Positions 1 through 9,794 of a stretch of DNA of 64,000 nt are shown in pieces. Position 1 is the first letter of the stretch. Every line of letters begins with the position of its first letter. A program made the translations under genes and the position numbers. Below the pieces are notes generated by a model, which saw nothing but the letters and a program-made list of their open reading frames with translations, made no database searches and was not told the origin of the DNA. The DNA is from Evernia prunastri (Eukaryota; Ascomycota; Lecanoromycetes; Lecanorales; Parmeliaceae). The DNA lies in NCBI GenBank assembly GCA_003184365.1, contig NKYR01000127.1, positions 1,103 through 65,102 on the forward strand, in the 5' to 3' direction.

Positions 1-5
1 GAGAC

Positions 6-1976
6 ATGACCTTTGGCTCGGGACCCCGGTTTGGCCTTAGCCCTGCGGGCCTCACCAATGAATACTACTACTACTACTACTACTACTACTATTCTGCCGC
101 CTACCGGAAGGGTGTAACCGTCTTTCAACGATATCAAGACAAAGGCATCATATCCGCCGCCCGGGAGGATCCCATCACATACTCATACAATGCTGTTGAT
201 CTCGCCGAGTACATCTATCGGCCTTTGAGACCTAGCTCATACATTCGTATCCTCGTCCTGGAGCCGTGATCCCGTGGGGAGCTTTTGCACTGTTCGCTCG
301 AGGAGTCGGATTTGAATTGCTACCCGCACTTCAACGCTCTCTCATACTGCTGGGGGGATAATTCCGATGACCGTAGCGTAGTTTGCGAGGGATGAAGTGT
401 GTCTATAACCAAGAATCTTTACGATACGCTCCTCAGATTACGGAAACCCGATGGTATACTGCGAATATGGGCAGACGCGCTGTGTATCAACCAAAACGAC
501 CTGGCAGAATGAAGACAGCAGGTGCAGCTTATGCGGCGCATCTACTAGCAGTCTGAGACATGTTTGGTCTAGCTTGGCCCTCACACAGAGCTAGATGGAC
601 TAGCTTTCAACCTGCTCAGTGTCATTCAAGATTATCTTGAAAGTCACTCCTCAGATCGGGACGGCAAAGTCTCGATGCCAGGCAAAATGCTCGCCAAATA
701 CTCGACGACTCCTGGGGAGTGGGATGCTTTACTACATCTATTTGCAAGGCCTTGGTTCGAGCGTGTGTGGACTCTGCAAGAGATCACCCTACCCCGCCGA
801 GTACTAATGACTTGTGGCAAATTCTCTTTTGATGGAAACAAATTTTGTGGCAGCCCGATTTATAGGCTTGCAAGGAGGATACCTCAGTCTTTGAAAGTTG
901 CAGGCTTGCGGAGAGAGTTTCATGAGCATACACCAGCAATGGATTTACTCGATACTTTGCGTAATGCACGCGACCGTAACGCTACCGACTCCCGCGACAA
1001 AGTATTAGGTATACTAGGTCTTTGTCGGGCTGACCCCGACTGGGCATCTAACTTGGGGTATCACATGTCGCCTACGGAAATATACGTCAGTGTGGCCAAG
1101 AAACTTTTTACGTCCCCAAACCCCTTTCGACTCTTCAATGCATGCTTCCTGCATTGAGGAGTTCCAAAGCAGCGGACCGCCTCCCTCCATGGGTGCTGGA
1201 TTGGAGTAATAGGGTTGCATTAGTGCCCTGCATGCAGAATTTCGAGCGCATTGAAATATATAGAGCAGGAGGATCCAACTCTGCATCGATAACTGTATCT
1301 CAACCATCTGACGGGGCTGAAATACTCAGCATCAGAGGCAAAATTGTTTCGCCGCTGAAGTCATTCGTCGACAGACATTCTGATGCACTCAAACAAGACT
1401 TGGAAACAACCCACCATCCGGACAGATCCGTGTGCCAGTAGATTGGCGACTGGTACTTCTATGTTGCATTTGCATGGTTGTTTGACTGCCTCGACGACAC
1501 TAGTAAGGATCGGCCGGACATGACGATCGTGCAATTCTTCCTTGCAACCTGCTGGTCAATAACGCCGGCTAGTTGCGGCACAAAAAGGTTCTGGGAGACC
1601 ATGACATGTGCTTTGACTGACGCGAGAAGGAACGAGGCGTTGAAATGCCAAAGTCAGCTGATGGACTATGCCAAGTTGGACCACCAGCACGACGTGAACG
1701 ACACGGTGCAAGCCTCGTTTCTCCAGAACATGGAATCTTGGACCCGTGTTCGAAAATTTTGCGTGACAGCAAAAGGCCAGGTAGGGTGGGTACCGATGGA
1801 AGCACAAGAGGACGACATGCTGTGTGTTTTCCAAGGTGCCGAGTTACCCTATACTCCGACGAGACGCTGACGGAGACACCTATACCATTATCGGACACTG
1901 CTTTGTACACGGAGTTATGTTTGGAGAGGTAACAGCGAGCAACGGCACGTTTGTAGATGATATTGTTGTTCGATAA
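6..1976 (+). pseudogene. HET-domain (heterokaryon incompatibility) protein, broken
   Basis: HET-domain proteins control non-self recognition and cell death after hyphal fusion. Canonical HET blocks are visible in order: FNALSYCWG (about 332-358), IWADALCINQND (about 463-500), PWFERVWTLQEI (about 745-785), and ATDSRDKVLGILGL (about 979-1020). The C-terminal block FCVTAKGQVGWVPMEA follows at about 1758-1805, and then IIGHCFVHGVMFGEV (about 1880-1930), ending at a stop at 1974-1976. The frame is broken by several stops (TGA after ILVLEP, TGA after VVCEG, TGA at LAE*RQQV where R is usual, TAG at LV*LGP where W is usual). At least two frame changes follow (about 1157-1478 and about 1860). Several lesions fit C-to-T or G-to-A change, as RIP would cause. 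A run of ten TAC codons near the 5' end encodes poly-Tyr and is not typical of the family, so the true start may lie outside the window. Confidence 0.85.
62..91 (+). repeat. (TAC)n microsatellite
   Basis: About ten perfect TAC units at the 5' end of the HET pseudogene frame, reading as poly-tyrosine. Confidence 0.9.
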
Positions 1977-2045
1977 ATCGAGTCTCATTTTTTATACTGA
2001 AACAAGCCCATACACATTGCATGGTCCATCAACAAAATCGAAATC

Positions 2046-2570
2046 ATGGATCATTGCAACAATATCAATGCATACCTCATTGCCACTTCGGTGATCAACT
2101 TTATCCTGGACCTCTGGATCTCGGCGTTGATCCGAAGAAGGGAAAAGAACGGCCTCTTGCTAGCATCTGTGACGCCAGTATCGCGAGAGCGTACAATGTA
2201 GCCAACGTCGATATCGCCGATATTATTTGTGAGCATGGCTCGCCCTCAACTTACACTGCGCGCCGTTGAAATGCCGTGATCGTCCAACGATTCTGTTGCA
2301 AAGCTATTTCATAACAGGAGGAATCATAACGGACATCATCTGCGTCTGTCTTACCTACTCTTCGTCCATAGCTTTCAGCTATTGGACGCAAACTCTTCGG
2401 CGAATTGAGCACGACTATAGGGACACGCATCTCAAATATCACAAACTGCAGAGGAACTCTATAGCTTCAAATCAAGCCCGAAACGCGAGAGCTAAGTATG
2501 GCGGGGAGGGCAGAGGAGTAGTCTGTGATGTCGGACAAGGATTTACTTGCTTTGCCGGCGGCAGCTGATC
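2046..2570 (+). pseudogene. Remnant of a membrane-protein gene (possibly SAT4/rhodopsin-like)
   Basis: A short frame from the ATG at 2046 reads CNNINAYLIATSVINFILDLW. It resembles the conserved Cys-Asn-Asn plus transmembrane segment of fungal SAT4/rhodopsin-type integral membrane proteins; compare CIGIENNYIAIGVWNVLSDF in the intact gene at 29658-31219. The frame stops after about 50 codons. A second open stretch (about 2266-2560) has another hydrophobic segment (ITGGIITDIICVCLTY) and then a basic tail. No full gene can be assembled. It could instead be an unrelated small membrane protein. Confidence 0.25.
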
Positions 2571-2919
2571 TCGTGATAGCCACGGTGATGGCATTATGGG
2601 CCAAGAGCTCAAGACGAGTGGCGCCTTGATATCTGATGATTGGAAATTAGTATATGGAAATGTCGATACAATAATACAATATTATTTGAAAACCTGTTCT
2701 TATCCAGAAATCAAATCCACATACAATATTCACGATCAATGTAAAGATCAACTCTCAGTACTCTGTACGGTTAGTCTCATAATTCGTAGGGCTGAGACCA
2801 GGGGTCCAAAGACACTAAAACTTTTTCGCAGGTTCTTCTACAATCCACCAGCAACCTCTTTTCATTCCTATTCGAACAGGCCATCTTCGACCTGCACTTG
2901 TCTTATAATTCACATCATC

Positions 2920-4144
2920 ATGTAAGATCTGTAGTCATCACTCATCTGGCGCATGCTAATCATCCTACCAAAGGCTCTGCCTCCGCCGAACAGCACTGCG
3001 CGTGCTCTCTTCCTCGCCATCCGTGTCCATCTCGATATCAGCAAGCAAAGCGCGATCAATCACACGCCTCACATACCCAGTATCCTTGAGAACAACCCCC
3101 AAAACAGCCTTCACCCCCCTGCAACGGAGAAATTACGCAGACGAAGCAGCTACACAATCCGAGCCCGAAGCAGACGGGGCAACTGAAGCCCAACATGGCG
3201 ACAATTCGATTGCCGCCTCCGCAGATCCTGACGCCGATGCCAACACGTCTGCATCCACTGAAAAAGCCGAGGAGAGTGCCGCTGCAGCAAAAGTCGAGTC
3301 CGCAAGCGAGAAGGCTACTGAGCAGGTTTCCTCTACCGCCGATTCTGTGAAATCTGCTGTACAGTCTGCGAGCGAGGCCGCTACGGATGCCGCTACGGGT
3401 GCCGCTCAGAGTCTTGGTGCTGCCACTGGATTCGGATCCCAGAAGTCAAGAGATGCCCCCAGTGGAGGGACGTCCACAACGGTGTATGTGGGGAATCTGT
3501 TCTTTGATGTGAAGAGCGAGGATTTGAAGCAAGAGTTCGAGAGAGCAGGACCAGTGATTGATGCAAAGATTATTATGGATCAGAGGGGTTTGAGTAAAGG
3601 GTGCGTTTTGTACTTCCTTGTCACTATGCCCTCAAACGTCCCTGCACAAAGGTGCATACGCTCCTGATTAGTAGTCACTGACAATTCTCGTGATCGATAT
3701 AGGTTCGGCTACGTCAACTTCGAAACTACCGAAGGTGCCACCCGCGCTATCGAACTCTACAATCTTCAAAATTTCGAAGGTCGCCGCATTTCTGTTCAAT
3801 ATTCGCTCTCTCGCAGCAGTGGCCCCTCTGACCGCCCTCAACGTTCCGGACCAGATCGTTCAATGAATCCTCCTACCAAAACACTCTTCATAGGGAACAT
3901 GTCCTTCGATATGAGTGATCGCGATTTGAACAATCTTTTTAGAGAGATTAAGAATGTGGTTGATGTGAGGGTCGCGATAGATAGGAGAACCGGACAGCCG
4001 AGAGGTTTTGCGCATGCGGATTTCACCGATGTGGCAAGTGCAGAGAAAGCAATGTCGGAATTGGCTGGCAAGGTGATTTGTGGGAGGGCTTTGAGGCTTG
4101 ATTATTCAACGAGTACTGGTAGGGGGGCTGTTGTGGGCGCGTGA
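2920..4144 (+). CDS. Two-RRM RNA-binding protein, probably mitochondrial
   Basis: Three exons, 2920-2921, 2974-3600 and 3703-4144, give 356 residues. The start codon is split: AT at 2920-2921, then an intron with GTAAGA donor, CTAAT branch point and AAG acceptor (2922-2973), then G at 2974. The product begins MLCLRRTALRVLSSS, an Arg/Ser-rich amphipathic presequence, with RRNYADEA near residue 55 looking like a mitochondrial cleavage region. Without this intron the frame has no ATG. A long acidic Ala/Ser-rich linker follows, then RRM1 (about 169-245; RNP2 VYVGNL, RNP1 KGFGYVNF created across intron 2) and RRM2 (about 268-342; LFIGNM, RGFAHADF). A role in organellar RNA binding is inferred from the presequence and the RRMs; no specific target is known. 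Confidence 0.85.
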
Positions 4145-4603
4145 GTCTGCCATAGGAAGACAATGGTGGATGAAGTCGTGCTTCGCGGGGTGAGGAAACA
4201 CGTGGAGCTAGAGAAGCTATGAGAATAAAACTGGGTGTGCAATGGGTTGTTTCTTCTTGTATTGGACATATTGTCGATACAAGTGATAATTGCGAGAGCT
4301 TTATTGTACATTATGCATAGCTTCTATGGAACACTCAATCATCTCATCTCATGTTTCCTTTCCAGCTTTTCGACCAGGCATCGTTGGTGCTTTTTCTTTC
4401 TCCAAAGAGATACTTCAGTGTCGTTTGTGGTTGCTTGACAGCTTGCAAGCCACTGCTCGTCCTAGCCTGACCCGAGAAGAGCGTCAATCTCCCTGTCGAA
4501 TCTGTTGAGTAACAGCAGCAGTAACAATCGCTTGCTGAGTGTACCGTAGCATTCGCCCAAATCATCGCTCGCTCCTTCCCACGCGTTTCACCTTCCGCGT
4601 ATC

Positions 4604-5359
4604 TCAAGTCGCAGTCGCAGCACTGATCTCGCTCAAAGGGCTACTGCTCTCACTCCTACCACCCTCCAACTTAGGAGTCCCATTCCGCACCTCCACCACC
4701 CCATCATCCCCTCTCCATCTCAACCTTTCCGCCCAATCTCCCAGCTCCTCCACCCCTTCCCACCCCTCAATCCGCACCCCGCCCTCCCTCTCCTTGTCCC
4801 TCCCTAGCATCGTCCCCGCCCACCGGCTCTCCTCCCCATCCCTCGTCTTCGCATGCTTCTTCTTCAGCTGTGTCAGGAAATCCTCCGGCTTCTCCACCAA
4901 CGCCGTCTCCGCCGCCGCCGCTTCTTTCCCTGCCAAAGCGGCATTGGCGCTCAAGTCGATGACGGCCGCAGAAGCCTCGGGTTCCAAGCCGGCGATGCGC
5001 CGTATCTCCAGCGCGCCGGGCCCCGTGCACCAGGACAGGAAGGCGTCGACGCCGCGCATGTCCTCCTCGCCTAGCACCTGCTCTTCCATGGTGCCCCGTT
5101 GCGGGTAGAGGGCGCCGGCGTCCTGGAGGGCGAGCCGGACGTCGGTGATTGTGATCGTGTCGGGGGCTTCGTGCGGTTGAGAAGGGCGGCGGAGGAGGGC
5201 GTGGCGGGCCGTGTGGGCGGCGAGGAGGGTGAGGTAGCGGGAGGCGAAGTCGACGAGGGTGTCGAGGACGGAGGGGCGTGTGGATGTGAAGCCGGCGGCG
5301 CGGAGGATGTGGAGGATTGGGGGGCGGAGGAGGGAGGGGTGGAGGGGGTTGGTTGACAT
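4604..5359 (-). CDS. Bromodomain-associated (BTP) histone-fold protein, TAF3-like
   Basis: Single exon, 251 residues. The N-terminal ~95 residues (LLRPPILHILRAAGF, LVDFASRYLTLLAAH, ITDVRLALQDAGAL) form the Bromo_TP histone fold used by TFIID subunits TAF3 and TAF8 to pair with TAF10. After it come VDAFLSWCTGP and a charged region containing the short block EDFLTQLKKKHAKT, then a Ser-rich tail. No PHD finger is present, as usual in fungi. TAF3 is the better guess than TAF8, because no TAF8 C-terminal domain is evident. The gene is divergent from the TAF7 gene (304 bp between start codons), which supports a TFIID role. Confidence 0.75.
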   Translation of the reverse strand: MSTNPLHPSLLRPPILHILRAAGFTSTRPSVLDTLVDFASRYLTLLAAHTARHALLRRPSQPHEAPDTITITDVRLALQDAGALYPQRGTMEEQVLGEEDMRGVDAFLSWCTGPGALEIRRIAGLEPEASAAVIDLSANAALAGKEAAAAETALVEKPEDFLTQLKKKHAKTRDGEESRWAGTMLGRDKEREGGVRIEGWEGVEELGDWAERLRWRGDDGVVEVRNGTPKLEGGRSESSSPLSEISAATAT

Positions 5360-5663
5360 TGTTAGTTGCGGTGTGGTGCTGCGTTTAGTAGTTTGGCGGT
5401 ATCCTTGAGGTGGGGGGCTTGGTAGCTGTCATGGTATTATGCAGATTTAGTTGTAGCATGTATCTCATCTGTTGTTTGGAGCTGTGTAGAATCACTAGTA
5501 GAGTCTCTTTGACTATTGGCCCGCATTCTTCAGATACGAGTCACGACCCACTTTCTTCGCCCCACCAACCAATCCCTTAACACATAGGATATATCCTGTC
5601 ACAGGTGCTATGTCATATTTGAATATTCGCTGATGCCATCAACATCATTTTGCCATCTCCAAA
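5360..5663. promoter_or_regulatory. Shared divergent promoter of two TFIID subunit genes
   Basis: The 304 bp between the TAF3-like ATG (minus) and the TAF7 ATG (plus) must hold both promoters. A CCAAT motif lies in the CCAACCAATCCC stretch at about 5566-5577. No convincing TATA box is seen. Confidence 0.5.
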
Positions 5664-7259
5664 ATGTCACAGCAGCGTCCATCTCTCAAGCTCACATTCG
5701 GCGGCTCCGCTGCCAAACCAGCGGCAACCCCAACACCCCAATCAGCAACGTCGAGCACTCCTAAGCTGAAGCTCAAATTCGGCAGTGCTTCTCAGACTCC
5801 AGCTCCTCAGATTACTCCCAACGCCCCTGTCTCCAGCTTCCCCACCACCGGCTCCAAGACCGCCGCGAAAACCCCCCGCAAAACCAAACCCACCCCCAAA
5901 AAGCGCGCCCTCGAAGTCGAGAACAACGGCGACGATGTAGACGGTGTCGAACCCCAGTCGGCCCCTGGCCCAGCCATCAAGAAGCTCAAGCTCAACACCC
6001 GCGCCCCTGTCGCCCCGCTCGTAAAGCTCAAGACAAAGGGGAAGGTCCCAAAGAGACCCAAAGGCGTTGGCTACGACAGCGAAGCCGATGACCGCGAACT
6101 TGACCCAACAATCTCCGAGGGCTTTGTTTTGCGCATGCAGCCAGGCGAGGACTGCGACATTATAAGGAAGGCAGCTGCGGACGGCAATTTCGGGCGGAGA
6201 GCTGGCGGAGCAGATGTACGCCTACGGTTCTTGACCAGCGATGGACGGAGGGCTGCTGTGAGTGTTAATGGACGGCATTACGCGGCCGTGCTGGTGGATC
6301 TACCATGCGTGATTGAGGCAATGAAAAGTTGGGAGAAGAGGGGACCATGGATGAAGAGTTTGGATGTATGCCAGATGCTCGTTGTGATGGGGCAGATCAA
6401 GGAGGAGGAGGATGCGTTGCTCTATCCTATTCCGAAAGGGAAGGGGGAATTAAATGGGAGGGGAGAGTTGGACGAGAAGACGTTACAGTGGGCTAGTGGG
6501 ATCACGCCGCCGTTGCACAAAGTGCGGACGAGGCGTTTTAGGAAGAGGATCAGTGTGCGAGACGTCATGGAGGTCGAGGCTGAGGTAGAAGCACTGCTAC
6601 GGCAAGACGAGGAAGCGGAAGGGGAGCCGCTGGTTGAGCTCATTGACGAGAACGAACTGCGGGAGCAGCGGGACAGGGAGAACGGAGAAAGTGACGAAGT
6701 CTCGATCGACGGGGAAGAAGACGCCGAAGGCGAGGACTACGACGACGAGCAAGGGGGATACAACATCGAACCCACAGTCGAAGGCCACGACGCCGACCAC
6801 GACGCCATGGCCGAAGAGCTCGAAGCGGCCATGGAACTCGAAGCCGCCATGGCCGCCGGCGAACCCCCCTCCGCCCCTCCCCTCGACACCCCGACCCAAG
6901 ACGGCGCGTCCACTCCGGCCTCGCCCTCCGCCACCAACAACAACAACAACAACAACATCAACAACTTCACCCCGTCCGCGGCGGCGGACACCCCCGGCGC
7001 CGCCACCACGTCCGCGGACGACCCCTCGGACGAAGACGACGAGGACACGTCCGACGCGTCCGTCGACGAGGACGCCATGGAGCGGCAGCAGGAGCGGCAG
7101 AGGCAGAGGGAGGAGATTGCGGATCTGGAGGCCGCGATCCGGCAGGAGCAGACCAAGGCGGATTCGATCGGGAACGCGCTGCTCAAGAAGAAACTGCTGG
7201 ACAAGATTCGCAGCTTGCAGGGGGATTTGGATCTGAAGCTTGCGGCTTTGGGGGATTAG
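5664..7259 (+). CDS. TAF7: TFIID subunit TAF7 (TAFII55 family)
   Basis: Single exon, 531 residues. A basic Ser/Thr/Pro-rich N-terminus (repeated KLKLKFG-type segments) precedes the TAFII55 domain at about 145-310. Signatures are EGFVLRMQPGEDC, RHYAAVLVDLPCVIEAMKSW and SLDVCQMLVVMGQI, then RTRRFRKRISVRDVMEVE. A very acidic region and a poly-Asn run (about 428-437) follow. The C-terminus is a coiled coil (about 470-528) starting near ERQQERQRQREEIADLEAAI, as in other TAF7 proteins. TAF7 binds TAF1 in TFIID and restrains its activity before initiation. Long GC-rich acidic stretches on the coding strand make spurious frames on the other strand. Confidence 0.9.
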   Translation: MSQQRPSLKLTFGGSAAKPAATPTPQSATSSTPKLKLKFGSASQTPAPQITPNAPVSSFPTTGSKTAAKTPRKTKPTPKKRALEVENNGDDVDGVEPQSAPGPAIKKLKLNTRAPVAPLVKLKTKGKVPKRPKGVGYDSEADDRELDPTISEGFVLRMQPGEDCDIIRKAAADGNFGRRAGGADVRLRFLTSDGRRAAVSVNGRHYAAVLVDLPCVIEAMKSWEKRGPWMKSLDVCQMLVVMGQIKEEEDALLYPIPKGKGELNGRGELDEKTLQWASGITPPLHKVRTRRFRKRISVRDVMEVEAEVEALLRQDEEAEGEPLVELIDENELREQRDRENGESDEVSIDGEEDAEGEDYDDEQGGYNIEPTVEGHDADHDAMAEELEAAMELEAAMAAGEPPSAPPLDTPTQDGASTPASPSATNNNNNNNINNFTPSAAADTPGAATTSADDPSDEDDEDTSDASVDEDAMERQQERQRQREEIADLEAAIRQEQTKADSIGNALLKKKLLDKIRSLQGDLDLKLAALGD

Positions 7260-7445
7260 GGGAGATGTGGGGGGGTTTTGGTTTTTTCCGTTGGGATGAT
7301 CCGACGGTGCTGTTCTGGCCACCTCTTGTGGTGTGTAAAGCTTAGAGAACAGGACTAAGTTCGTTTGAAAAGCTAATATTTCAACCCTTTCCCTTCGCTG
7401 TTCCCATCCCATCTCCCCATGCTCCCTTCCCCACCCGACCAATCC

Positions 7446-8471
7446 TCACTGCGCCCCCAACTCCCCCCGTAAAACCGCCCCCGCACTCGGCGCCAGACCA
7501 GGCGCCGCCCCTATCCCCGCCATCGCAGCAACAACATCCCCCGTCAAAACGGCGTCTTCCTCCAGTCCACCCAAGACCCCGGACGAGTTGAGCGTCACAC
7601 CCTCGGCCCCGAGTCCCCTGGGGTCGAACGGATTGACGCCGAGTCCGGTGATCATGTACCGGTTCATCACGTCCTCGAAGGGGGAGCCGGATGCGTACAG
7701 GTAGACGGAGAGGTAGGGTGTCTGTGCCTGATCTGCGGCGTCGTCGACAGGGGAGCTTGTTAGCGGGATGTCCTACTGCGTGTATATGGCAATACTCAGT
7801 GGTAAGGGTGGATATTTTTTGGCTTGGGGGGGAGGGGAGAATTGGACATCAGAAGGGTCGAGCATGCTTCATCTGATGAACAAGGAAGGCAGGGGGAAGG
7901 GCGAGGAAAGGATTACCGGAGAGGATCCATACGCCTCCAAAGCCCTGTTGGACACGGATGCAATATTGCACTACGCCAGCCGTGGCCGCCTGGACGACGC
8001 GCCAGTTCGCGGCGATGCTGGGTAAAGGGACTTGGCCGGCGGCGTTGGCGTACAGGAGAAGGGCGATGCGTGCGGACCCTGTTCGTGTCCCTTCGCCGTC
8101 AGTAACAGCGCTCTCTTTCTTTCCAACGATCCGCGTGGTTCGAAGCAGGAGACCTGATGTCGAAACGCAAAGGGGGGGGAAGACCCACTGTACCGCCACA
8201 CGCGAGGCAGCTGCACCATGGCCGATTCCAGTGGGTTCAGCATTCCTTGGAACCTGGGCGTGAAGAATGCCGGTTCGGCGAAGACTCGTCTGGCGTCCAT
8301 TTGGTGCGTGGGGTCTGACTTGACGTAAGGGAGGGTTTTGCTGATTGCTATTGCATCCGAGAGGAGGGGTCTTCCGTAGAGGTTTACGGCGCAGATGAGG
8401 GAGGCGTCGAGTGTCGGTAGCGAAATGGCGAGGAGGAGGCTGACGGCGGGCAGCGAAGAGTGGAGCAACAT
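7446..8471 (-). CDS. Secreted protein of a two-gene paralogous pair (copy A)
   Basis: Exons 8471-8189, 8078-7917 and 7732-7446 give 243 residues. The N-terminus MLLHSSLPAVSLLLAISLPTL is a signal peptide. Intron 1 (110 nt) contains an 8-G run that otherwise looks like a frameshift. Its splice GTGGGT...AACAG restores WRY-RSARIALLLYA. Intron 2 (184 nt) has a GCTAAC branch point 28 nt before its CAG. Both introns are phase 1 and sit exactly where the introns of the divergent neighbour at 8975-9794 sit. Shared blocks include LYGRPLLSD (YGSPNIVD in the neighbour), MVQLPRVWRY, IALLLYANAAG, GFGGVWI and LSVYLYASGSPFEDV. It retains only two mature cysteines (LIC, QYC). Function is unknown. The fold resembles widespread fungal secreted proteins of the YGxPxxxDC type that lack an assigned role. 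Confidence 0.7.
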
Positions 8472-8974
8472 TGTTTCTCTTCTGATGTGGGCTTTGTCGA
8501 CAATGGCGATGGTCGAGAGAGAACGGTTCACTTGTCTAGGTAGAGTACATACAGTAATATCAGGGCAATGCGCCTGTGGAGAGCCACTTTACGCGGGAAT
8601 GTCGCTTGTGTGTGGGGCACTTTGTGGGGGGTGGTGTGGAGGCTCAGATCGTGCAGGACTGGGATCGCGGAGTGTTTAGTCGGCAGAGTCCAGGTACGAC
8701 GTCCCCCAATTTCTGCAATATAATATGGGGGATGCGACTGCCGGGAACGTAGTTTCGAGGTCGTTTGCAAGAAGCGCCGCCTATCGCACCCCTTATGCGT
8801 TCCCCACAGGGTCCACAGGATCAGCGGTATATAAAAAGTCGCGTGAAAAGATCGAGAAGGTTGATATGGGTTCCGACAATCGAAAAGAGTGGAATCAGTC
8901 CTGATGCGCGACTTATGTCTTCTTGGGGTGCTATATGAAACATTCTCTCCCACCATTCCCAATGTATTCTGAAA
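8472..8974. promoter_or_regulatory. Divergent promoter region between the secreted paralogues
   Basis: 503 bp between the two start codons. A TATA-like GTATATAAAAAG lies at about 8827-8838, well placed for the plus-strand gene (ATG at 8975). No other gene is seen. Confidence 0.5.
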
Positions 8975-9794
8975 ATGCTTCACCGCCTGCTATGGCTCTT
9001 CGCTCTCTTTCCCACCTGTCTTGCAAGTCCTGTAGCTGTTGGTTCTCAGGATAACGCTGAGGATTACTACTGTGGCCGGCAGACTTACGGCTCGCCAAAC
9101 ATCGTTGATTGCCATCAGCTGCTAGAGTCTTTCGCGAATTTCCAGGACAATGTCCAGCGGGTTTTCGATGAGGAGCAGATGAGAGCCGATGAAAAGGGTT
9201 CCTGGCCTGGTGTGATTGGCATCGTGGGAGCGGCTCATCTCAACCGGATTGTCCAAGTGCCTAGGTATTATACATTGAGTATGTATAAGGGCCAGAAGTT
9301 ACTCCGCAGAGATGGACTCGATGTGCTGATAATGCTTGATACTTAGACTCGTGCAACTTTGCTATTATGAGCTATGCTTCCGGATATGGCTCTGTCAATG
9401 CTCTAGGCGGGACAAGCTGGGCGAAGATTAATGCTGGGGGGAATTTCATGATGACAAAATGTCTGCTCAATGGGCCTTTGGCGTCTGGAGGGGTAGTCGT
9501 AATCCCGAGCAGTGAGAGTTATTGGGCCCTTGTCTGGATAGTGCAATAACTGACGATCATATTCAACCAGTGGAGCAGCCCAGACAGTCCGTCCTAAGTC
9601 TGTTCATGTGGGAGTCGGGATCACTATTTGACACGGTCCTAAATTCGTTCTCTAATAGTCCGGCGGGAATGATTCCAGCACCTGGCGACGGGTTGGCTTC
9701 AAACTTGACAATAGTAAATACTACCGGCGTGCCACCAAAAATGCTGGGAGCTTTCCATACAGCTTTCGCTGACAGTAGCGAAATGAAATCCTAA
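8975..9794 (+). CDS. Secreted protein of a two-gene paralogous pair (copy B)
   Basis: Exons 8975-9278, 9347-9511 and 9571-9794 give 230 residues. The signal peptide is MLHRLLWLFALFPTCLAS. Intron 1 (68 nt, GTATGT...TAG) joins RYYTL to NSCNFAI. Intron 2 (59 nt, GTGAGA, branch CTGAC, CAG) joins VVVIPS to MEQPRQS. Four mature cysteines (YYC, VDC, NSC, TKC) suggest two disulfides. Intron phases and positions match the divergent neighbour, and block similarity runs the full length, so this is a local inverted duplication. An extracellular role is inferred from the signal peptide; substrate and activity are unknown. Confidence 0.75.

Noticed and set aside
6597..7442. Long minus-strand frame opposite TAF7
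   Set aside because: Shadow of GC-rich, acidic-codon TAF7 coding sequence; composition is Val/Gly/Arg low-complexity.
8171..8180. Apparent frameshift at an 8-G run in secreted copy A
   Set aside because: It lies inside a phase-1 intron (8188-8079) whose removal aligns the protein with its paralogue, so the gene is intact.
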